Assembly: GCA_003170035.1 (NCBI GenBank)
Contig: PMZX01000395.1
Span: forward strand, 8,143-24,533
Length of the DNA: 16,391 bases
Source of the DNA: Myxococcales bacterium
Lineage (GTDB): Bacteria > Myxococcota_A > Polyangia > Fen-1088
Reading direction: 5' to 3'
In this document: positions 1 through 5,227 of the stretch, in pieces
How the letters are laid out: each line of letters opens with the position of its first letter
Numbering within the stretch: the stretch's first letter is position 1
Position numbers and translations under genes: made by a program
The notes under the pieces: model-generated
What the model was told of the DNA's origin: nothing
Database searches by the model: none
Seen by the model: only the letters and a program-made list of their open reading frames with translations

Positions 1-702
1 GGCAATCTCGAGATCCGCGAAGACATCCCCGGCGACGGAGGCGATCTTGATTCGCACGCTGCCTCCCCCCACCCGACGCGCCCCAACGATGATCGCCGAA
101 GGGGCTACCGGCCCGGCCAAGCCTGTCAGCTCAGCCAGCCAATAGAGGGAACTCGTGGCCCCCGCTGTCGTGTCCCAGCGAGTGACCTGCTTCGACGCCG
201 AAATGATCGGACCTTGGTACTGGTCGCCGAAGTCGAGCAGGGAGTGGTAGTCGTGCACGAGCTGTCCATCCCGGTCGTAGGCAGCAAATCGGTCGGTTGC
301 CTTGTCCACGATCAGAACCAATGGCGTGACGCCGGCAGCGTCCCCTGCCGAGTCCCCGGTTTCCGCACCGCCATCATCAGCCGCTGTCCCGCCATCCCAA
401 CTTGCTGTGTCGCCGTTTCCACTCTCTGTCCCGCCATCCCAACTTGCTGTGCCGCCCTGCCCGCCTGCTGGGCCGCCCCCCACGCTTGTCGTGCCGCCCT
501 GCCCGCTCCCTGCACCATCCTTGCCTGCAGTACTGCCGCCCCCACTCGCCGTCTTGGGGACGCCGGAATCCAGGGCGATTCCGCCTCCCGCCGCGCCCGT
601 CTGCGAGCCTGCCCCTCCTCCGCAACTCGCCAGAGCGACGGAAAGGACGAGACCTTGCATGAATGAACGGGCACGCAAAGTGGGGCTTTGCATGCCCAGC
701 AT
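1..702 (-). CDS. Gly-rich secreted lipoprotein, C-terminus cut by window edge
   Basis: The reading frame runs leftward off the window with no stop, so the C-terminus is missing. Two in-frame starts are possible. ATG at 702 has GGAGG 4 bases upstream; ATG at 693 has the same GGAGG 13 bases away. I chose 702. The N-terminus has Arg residues, a hydrophobic stretch and a canonical lipobox (LASC, Cys27 from this start), so an exported, lipidated protein is predicted. About 90 residues of Gly/Ser/Thr/Ala-rich spacer follow, including a twice-repeated TASWDGGT segment. Then a mixed-composition domain begins near VTPLVLIVDKATDRFAAYD and continues to the edge. I do not recognise this domain. The layout (lipid anchor, flexible spacer, globular domain) fits a surface-displayed protein in myxobacteria. 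Existence of the gene is well supported; its function is unknown. Confidence 0.8.
   Translation of the reverse strand, partial: MLGMQSPTLRARSFMQGLVLSVALASCGGGAGSQTGAAGGGIALDSGVPKTASGGGSTAGKDGAGSGQGGTTSVGGGPAGGQGGTASWDGGTESGNGDTASWDGGTAADDGGAETGDSAGDAAGVTPLVLIVDKATDRFAAYDRDGQLVHDYHSLLDFGDQYQGPIISASKQVTRWDTTAGATSSLYWLAELTGLAGPVAPSAIIVGARRVGGGSVRIKIASVAGDVFADLEIA
384..451. repeat. Two-copy direct repeat inside the lipoprotein spacer
   Basis: A 26-base segment occurs identically at 384-409 and 426-451, a period of 42 bases (14 codons). It lies in the spacer of the minus-strand lipoprotein and encodes the repeated TASWDGG segment. The in-frame period suggests recent duplication within a flexible linker, not a separate genetic element. 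Confidence 0.75.
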
Positions 703-830
703 CCTACCTCCGATCGATCCGACTGGTCGCAGGAAGATCAGAGTGGCGGATGGAAACGGCACAGACGATCACCGGCGTGCGATTGCTCTCGCATGCGCGA
801 GTGGATCGGGCGGATGTAGGCTGGCCCGTT

Positions 831-1151
831 CTAGCCAATGCGCGGACTCACCCCTTCCAGACCCAGGGCGTGCAGTTTGCGAGCAAAGCCTGCGCTGTCG
901 CCCAGGGTGTGGACGAAAGTGCCGTTTTCCTTTGCATACGAAATGAGGCCGCCGCCGTCGATCGCCGCCACCCACACGCGATCAGGCGCCTGTGCGCTGC
1001 GCGCCTCGCGAAAACCCAGATCGCCGAAAAGCTCGCCGGGAGGTGAGGGAGTCGAGCCGCCTGCCAGCAGGTAACGGCCCGGACAACCCCGCATGGGTCG
1101 CCAGGAAAAGCGCGCCAGCAGCTCCGCGAAGGTCACCTCGGCAAGAGGCAT
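831..1151 (-). CDS. Hypothetical protein, 106 aa
   Basis: A 106-residue soluble protein with no signal peptide or membrane segment. It contains a Pro/Gly/Cys segment, RPMRGCPGRYLLAGG (residues about 18-32), and a C-terminal part, DGGGLISYAKENGTFVHTL, that looks like a beta-hairpin followed by a helix. The ATG at 1151 is the first Met of the frame; the upstream ribosome site is weak (a GAAGGCGG stretch about 13 bases away). It is the penultimate gene of the leftward cluster, 76 bases after the 126-aa gene and 128 bases before the Gly-rich lipoprotein. Composition and codon use look like a true gene. I cannot assign a family, and a cytoplasmic location is inferred only from the lack of export signals. 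Confidence 0.7.
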   Translation of the reverse strand: MPLAEVTFAELLARFSWRPMRGCPGRYLLAGGSTPSPPGELFGDLGFREARSAQAPDRVWVAAIDGGGLISYAKENGTFVHTLGDSAGFARKLHALGLEGVSPRIG

Positions 1152-1227
1152 GATTCATTGTACCGCCTTCGCTTCGAAATTTGTGGAGCCTCACCCATCC
1201 CGTGGTTGGCCACACTCCCTGCGTACG

Positions 1228-1608
1228 CTATTCCAACGCCGCGATCAATCCGCTGGGATCTTCGGCGCTCACCATCAGTTGCCGCAAGCCGACCGGCACG
1301 CCCAGCACGTAGGCGCGCTGTTTCGGGTCCAGTTCGAGCACGACAATGCCGCTGCCGGACCCGTTCACCAGCCAGCGTCCCCAGATCCCATGCACGCCGC
1401 GGCTCAGCGGGCGGGCGCTGGATTCGACCGCCTTGGCGATGGCCGCCCGAGGGAAGCGGGCTCGGAAGGCCCAACCCATGCGCACGCGCACCTCGTCGCC
1501 TTCGATCTCGACGTACGCGGTCGACGGCGGCAGGAACAAAGCCGTCGAAAGGCCCCGGTACAACGGATCAAAACGGATCGGAAAGCGGGTTTCGGGTGCG
1601 TTGGTCAT
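1228..1608 (-). CDS. Conserved-type hypothetical protein, 126 aa
   Basis: A 126-residue protein with no signal peptide. GAGG 6 bases before the ATG is a good ribosome site and supports this start. The N-terminal half is dense in alternating hydrophobics (FPIRFDPLYRGLSTALFLPP, then AYVEIEGDEVRVRMGWAFRARFP), followed by RPLSRGVHGIWGRWLVNGSG and IVVLELDPKQRAYVLGVPV. The beta-rich pattern resembles a PH-like or small-barrel fold, and the whole sequence resembles conserved hypothetical proteins I associate with high-GC bacteria, but I cannot name a Pfam family. The flanking gaps are 48 bases (DUF4919-like gene, upstream) and 76 bases (106-aa gene, downstream), compatible with co-transcription. Function unknown. 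Confidence 0.85.
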   Translation of the reverse strand: MTNAPETRFPIRFDPLYRGLSTALFLPPSTAYVEIEGDEVRVRMGWAFRARFPRAAIAKAVESSARPLSRGVHGIWGRWLVNGSGSGIVVLELDPKQRAYVLGVPVGLRQLMVSAEDPSGLIAALE

Positions 1609-1656
1609 GGTTCACCTCACGAGGGCGCACGCTGCCGTTCGTGCTGCACGCTCTGG

Positions 1657-2373
1657 TCAGGACGATGAGCCTGGCAGGCCGAAACGCTTGCCTTCCTCGG
1701 CAAAGAGCTCGGTGATGTCGAAGTAGAATTCGCGCTCTTGTCCCTTCTTGTCCTTGACCCGCAGTACATCGAAACTCCTTCCGCCCTCACGGCGGAGGGA
1801 CTGCATGAGAACCTGGGCGCCGAAGAAACGCATCAGGTCGTATTCCTCGCGCACGAAGTAGACTCGGATCGCCGTCTGGGAACTGCGCCCGTCGCCCGAA
1901 CCCAATACGGAACGGAAGATGCCCGCCACGACCGTCTCGTGGAGCTTGGCGTCCGCCGAGTGTCCCGCTTCTTGGTCCAGATTCATCAGCACGATGTGAG
2001 CCGAGACATGGACCGCGTCCTCGGCCAGAACCGCGTCCGCCGCCTTCCGAAGTGCGATGGGATCGCCTGACTTGAGTGCCGCAAGAAACTCCCCCTGGGC
2101 CTTCGGATCACTGGCATGGCTACGCAGCATGCTTCCGCGTCGGAAGCGCGCAAAGTCGATCGCCACGGCCTGCGCAATGTCCTTGCTCGCGAGCACCTGG
2201 GCCGCCCGGCGATAGTAGGCGAGATCGTCGGCGTCGCCAGCTGGTGTGGGGGACGATGTTGCCGCCGCCCTGGCAGAAGGGACTGGGGCGGGTTCCCGGG
2301 TGGCGGCACCTATCGGCGTGCAGGCAGAAAGGGCAAGCAGGACGAGTCCAACCAGAGCAACCAGCTTGGTCAT
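1657..2373 (-). CDS. DUF4919-like lipoprotein
   Basis: A 238-residue protein whose N-terminus is a lipoprotein signal: a hydrophobic run then LSAC, with Cys18 as the lipidation site. A Pro/Ala/Thr spacer (about 19-48) leads into a helical domain and a C-terminal beta-rich part. The segments GIFRSVLGSGDGRSSQTAIR, VREEYDLM, SFDVLRVKD and EFYFDITELF (about residues 150-228) follow the pattern I know from the DUF4919 family: a residue-scarce helical repeat, then 'SGDG..TA', 'EEY', and 'YFNI'-type strands. That match is from memory, not a search. No catalytic role is established for the family. The start ATG has only a weak GGGG upstream. The gene lies 94 bases after the PAP2-like gene and 48 bases before the 126-aa gene. 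Confidence 0.85.
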   Translation of the reverse strand: MTKLVALVGLVLLALSACTPIGAATREPAPVPSARAAATSSPTPAGDADDLAYYRRAAQVLASKDIAQAVAIDFARFRRGSMLRSHASDPKAQGEFLAALKSGDPIALRKAADAVLAEDAVHVSAHIVLMNLDQEAGHSADAKLHETVVAGIFRSVLGSGDGRSSQTAIRVYFVREEYDLMRFFGAQVLMQSLRREGGRSFDVLRVKDKKGQEREFYFDITELFAEEGKRFGLPGSSS

Positions 2374-2455
2374 GTCCCCATGGTGTCTCGACTTGGGCGC
2401 CGACGCCAGGGCCGCACGGACAGGGCCGCACGCCGAACCACGTCCAGCAGCTTGA

Positions 2456-2469
2456 AAGGGGTGTCCCTT
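2456..2469 (-). terminator. Short GC hairpin at PAP2 stop codon
   Basis: AAGGG-GTGT-CCCTT forms a 5-bp stem with a 4-base loop that overlaps the stop codon of the PAP2-like gene. There is no run of T after it in the minus direction, so termination would be weak at best. The core GGGGTGTCCC recurs at 16370-16379, which may mean it belongs to a dispersed short repeat. Confidence 0.25.
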
Positions 2470-3415
2470 AGAACCTGCGCGCCGCCGTTATCAAGGTGGC
2501 CTCCGAGCTGAACGACGGCAGCACAACCCAGACGGTCTGGTCGCGGGCTGGCGCCCGTCCCTGCTGCATGCGACGGAAGCCCTTGCCGGTGGCGACGCCG
2601 ATGGGATAGGTCATGAGCGCGCCGGCAATGGCCTCCGAGAACCAGTGCATGGAGCCGCCCTGGAACGAGGTCACGCCGAACATCATGTAGGCCACACTTG
2701 CGGCGCCCACCAGCTTGAGCGCCCAGCTGTCGGGGTAGTAGGCAGCGAGCGACGAGCAGGTGGCCATGGTGGCCGCCACGTGACCCGAGGGCCAACCGTG
2801 GAAAATGCCGCCGCGGCCCACGCCGAAGCGAAAGGTGTGGCTGAGCGACCGCATGTCGGGCGCCACCGGCCCGACCAGGTCATCGTGCGGCGGCGGCCGT
2901 CCCGTGATCAGTTTGAGCATGGTCACGTAGCCCAGGGTCAGGGCGTTGGCTTGCAGGACCGCATAGGCAGCGCCCAGGGTCTCCTGGTCCTTGCCCCAGT
3001 ACCCCTTGGCAAATAGTCCACTGATGACGCCCACTGGTCCCACCACGCCCAGGATCACGGCCGGGTACGCGGCCCGGCCCCAGCCGGTGTGACGGTGAAA
3101 GGTCTGGCGCACCTCATAGTCCACGTCCAGGCCACTGACCAGCGCGGTCTGGCCCACGGCCGTCAGATGCAGCGCCAGATTCCAGCCCCAGAAGCTCTCG
3201 GCCGCGTTTCGCCCCAGACCGTCGGTGGGGCTGAGCGCAGGCACGGACAGGGCGGCCGGGGCATCGCGCGTGTCTGACGCCTTGGGATCGCTTTTCGCTG
3301 GCAATGTCGCATCCGGGACTGGCACTGCCTTCACGTCACCAGCAGACATCAACGTGCCCATGCAAACCCCGAGCGCGTAGGCACCGAGCAAGCGCGGCGA
3401 CTGCGGACAGTTCAC
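2468..3415 (-). CDS. PAP2-superfamily membrane phosphatase-like protein
   Basis: The family hydrolyses lipid or other phosphates at membranes using two His residues. The product (315 aa) has an N-terminal signal-like hydrophobic segment, a Pro/Asp-rich spacer (about 28-70), and some five or six membrane segments. Motif I region is KLITGRPPP (Lys168), motif II is PSGH (209-212), and motif III is S250-F251-x5-H257-x3-E261. Both catalytic His are present, but the expected motif I Arg is Pro175, the motif III Arg is Phe251 and the motif III Asp is Glu261, so activity or substrate may be altered. I chose GTG at 3415: an ATG at 3565 would overlap the upstream gene by 92 bases and give a Trp/Arg-rich start unlike a signal. 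The GTG lacks a clear ribosome site, so the exact start is uncertain. It follows the 253-aa lipoprotein gene by 58 bases. Confidence 0.87.
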   Translation of the reverse strand: MNCPQSPRLLGAYALGVCMGTLMSAGDVKAVPVPDATLPAKSDPKASDTRDAPAALSVPALSPTDGLGRNAAESFWGWNLALHLTAVGQTALVSGLDVDYEVRQTFHRHTGWGRAAYPAVILGVVGPVGVISGLFAKGYWGKDQETLGAAYAVLQANALTLGYVTMLKLITGRPPPHDDLVGPVAPDMRSLSHTFRFGVGRGGIFHGWPSGHVAATMATCSSLAAYYPDSWALKLVGAASVAYMMFGVTSFQGGSMHWFSEAIAGALMTYPIGVATGKGFRRMQQGRAPARDQTVWVVLPSFSSEATLITAARRF

Positions 3416-3473
3416 GGTTTTCGAGAATAGCAGCTGTCCACTGTCTGATGGGGTTCGCGCTGCAGGGGCTGCA

Positions 3474-4235
3474 CTACCAGCCCCCCGCGCCGGTGGACGG
3501 GATCGGCTGCCCGGTCGCATCCACCACCACCAGACTGTACCCACCCTCGTCCCTGAGCCACCCAAAAACCGACTGAGCGCTCCAGGAATTGAACTTCATG
3601 CCGGCGCCCAGTTCCACCACGATCTGCCCGCCTGATTCGCGCAGGTACAGGTTGAGCGGGTCGCTGCGCCCGTAGTCGGGACCTTGCAGGATCTCGATGC
3701 CAGCGCCGGAAAGCGAGATCCTGCCGAGCTCCGAGTAGTTGAGACCCGAGCCAGCTTGAACCGTGTAATAGAGCGTGCTGTCGAGTAGAACCGCGGACAG
3801 CAGGCGCTCTGCACTCCACTTGGTCAGGGGATAGAGTTGGCAGGAAAAGGAGACGATCGGGCGCTCGTTCACCACGTAGCCGTAGTCGTCGACCGAGCCT
3901 CCTGAGAATAGCTGGATGCCCATGGCTTCCCATGCGCCCGGCACCTGGAGCTCCGTGACGGAAAACACCGACGCCGGATTGTAGTTCGGGTTGTCCTGGT
4001 AGACGAGAGCCCGGAACAAAACCGTCGCCTGTTCCTGGGTCAGGGGCAAATTGTCGCAGTCTGGGCTCGCATCGGGAGCCCCGCTGTCAAAGATACCTGC
4101 CCCACTGTCGGCAGAGCCGCTTGCACCTGCGCTGGCCTCTGCCCCGCCGCCTGCGCCTGCCCCGCTGGTGCCGGCCCCGCACGCGATCCACAACAGGCTG
4201 ACCGGCAGCCCTGCCCAAGCGATTGTTCGTGTCAT
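3474..4235 (-). CDS. Putative lipoprotein, 253 aa, unknown function
   Basis: The N-terminus has Arg3, a hydrophobic run and LWIAC, with Cys19 as the probable lipidation site. The Trp at -3 is not the usual residue, so the lipobox is imperfect. A Gly/Ala/Ser spacer (20-57) is followed by a globular domain with few Cys: PDCDNLPLTQEQATVLFRAL, then beta-rich segments such as SGGQIVVELGAGMKF and GYSLVVVDATGQPIP near the C-terminus. AGGGG about 6 bases before the ATG supports the start. No known domain is recognised. The lipoprotein layout is the same as in two other proteins of the leftward cluster, suggesting these genes supply surface or periplasmic components. It lies 69 bases downstream of acyP. 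Confidence 0.83.
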   Translation of the reverse strand: MTRTIAWAGLPVSLLWIACGAGTSGAGAGGGAEASAGASGSADSGAGIFDSGAPDASPDCDNLPLTQEQATVLFRALVYQDNPNYNPASVFSVTELQVPGAWEAMGIQLFSGGSVDDYGYVVNERPIVSFSCQLYPLTKWSAERLLSAVLLDSTLYYTVQAGSGLNYSELGRISLSGAGIEILQGPDYGRSDPLNLYLRESGGQIVVELGAGMKFNSWSAQSVFGWLRDEGGYSLVVVDATGQPIPSTGAGGW

Positions 4236-4304
4236 CGTTTCCCCTGCGACACCATTGTGGGCGAAGAAGAACTCGGCCGTCCAGCCCCATGTCAGCCGGC
4301 CACC

Positions 4305-4607
4305 CTATTCCGTACGCTTGACCTGGAACGGGATCGGCGCGCCCTGCTCTTCTGACCAGTCCTCGACCACGCCCGCAACGTGCGCCCCGAGCGGCCCGCG
4401 GCGTAGATAGGCGAGAAACATGTTCAGCTTCGGCTCCGCGCCCTCGGCCAGCACCTCGACCGTGCCGTCCACGCGGTTGCGCACCCAGCCCGCAAGGCCC
4501 AGGCGCCTGGCCTGGTCAAAAGTGGTGGCGCGAAAACCCACGCCCTGGACCGATCCGCGCACCACGGCGTGCAAGCGACGGTTCTGGGCAAAGGGGCTGT
4601 CGCTCAT
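4305..4607 (-). CDS. acyP: Acylphosphatase
   Basis: A 100-residue cytoplasmic protein of the acylphosphatase family, which hydrolyses the carboxyl-phosphate bond of acylphosphates to carboxylate and phosphate. The hallmark loop GSVQGVGFR is at residues 18-26, giving the phosphate-binding Arg26. Asn44 in GWVRNRVDGTVEV is the water-orienting Asn; the 18-residue Arg-Asn spacing matches that of characterised acylphosphatases (Arg23/Asn41 in the muscle enzyme). Length is slightly above the usual 90-98 aa because of an N-terminal extension (MSDSPFAQNRR). Ribosome site is weak. It sits 109 bases downstream of the 80-aa gene and 69 bases upstream of the 253-aa lipoprotein gene. The neighbours give no pathway hint; a housekeeping role is likely. 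Confidence 0.96.
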   Translation of the reverse strand: MSDSPFAQNRRLHAVVRGSVQGVGFRATTFDQARRLGLAGWVRNRVDGTVEVLAEGAEPKLNMFLAYLRRGPLGAHVAGVVEDWSEEQGAPIPFQVKRTE

Positions 4608-4716
4608 CGGGAGATTCCAAGGCTAGCTTTTCCCCCAAGAAGAAAACAGGCTCTTCCACTACCGAGCCGCCAACCCAATCGGAGCGGCCGGTGGTGCGGC
4701 TATCACGGGACTGCGG

Positions 4717-4959
4717 TTAAAGCGGCCCCTCGGTCACGGTGATCCCCACCAGGTTGTTGGGCACGAGCGGCAACTCGGCGAAGCGCGCCAGCACCTGGCC
4801 GGCTGCGCCCTTCACCTCCACCCTGGCCAGTACAACGTACTCGACCGGCCCCTCGACAGGCGCGCAAGCCGTGACCGTGCCCACCACCTGGGCCCCGGTG
4901 TCGTAGGCGAAGGTCACCCGGTGACTCAGCATCTCCCGAAGACTCTGATGATTGGCCAT
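4717..4959 (-). CDS. Small beta-rich hypothetical protein, 80 aa
   Basis: First gene of the leftward cluster. I start it at ATG 4959 (MANHQSLREM), with GGGAAG 10 bases upstream; an in-frame TTG at 4968 lies only 1 base from that site and is less likely. The protein has a short N-terminal helix (NHQSLREML) and then at least four predicted strands: HRVTFAYDTG, QVVGTVTACAP, EYVVLARVEVKG and NLVGITVTEG. The pattern helix-strand-'G.V'-strand suggests a small five-stranded barrel (SH3/Sm-like), but this is inference. No signal peptide. A cytoplasmic nucleic-acid- or protein-binding role is possible but unproven. Confidence 0.7.
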   Translation of the reverse strand: MANHQSLREMLSHRVTFAYDTGAQVVGTVTACAPVEGPVEYVVLARVEVKGAAGQVLARFAELPLVPNNLVGITVTEGPL

Positions 4960-5166
4960 GGACAGCAAACTTCCCAGGCCGGCCGCTCTTCGTCAACCCG
5001 CCCATCGGGTGAAGACGGAGGTCGATGCCGTGGTCGCGGTCGTAGACCACCCTTCATTAGCTGGCTGGGCGCGCGACTTCGTCCTGGGCCATAGCCTTCT
5101 GCCAAGCGCCCCGCGGCGTCGCTGCGCTTGCCGCGGGATTAGGGACGGATGACTAGCCTTCTCTTT

Positions 5167-5179
5167 CTCGTCTGACGAG
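5167..5179. promoter_or_regulatory. 13-bp palindrome upstream of GH9 gene (candidate operator)
   Basis: CTCGTC-T-GACGAG is a perfect 6-bp inverted repeat around one central base, ending 48 bases before the GH9 start codon in the 268-bp divergent intergenic region (4960-5227). An A/T-richer stretch, TTACTCTAAAGG, follows immediately and could contain a -10 element. The position suits a repressor or activator site for the glycosidase gene. A chance palindrome of this size cannot be excluded, and no other copy was noticed in the window. Confidence 0.35.
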
Positions 5180-5227
5180 CTTACTCTAAAGGCGAAGGCA
5201 GCCCCAAGGTAGCGCACGGAGGCACGC

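Noticed and set aside
788..801. CTCGC-ATGC-GCGAG hairpin between the 106-aa gene and the Gly-rich lipoprotein gene
   Set aside because: Only a 5-bp stem with no T-tract; expected by chance in high-GC DNA.
302..946. 214-codon plus-strand Pro-rich frame over the first lipoprotein
   Set aside because: The Pro-rich translation is the complement of the Gly-rich lipoprotein spacer, which has a lipobox and ribosome site on the minus strand.
5103..5130. CAAGCGC / GCGCTTG inverted repeat upstream of GH9
   Set aside because: 7-bp arms with a 14-base GC-rich loop and no T-tract; neither a convincing terminator nor an operator.
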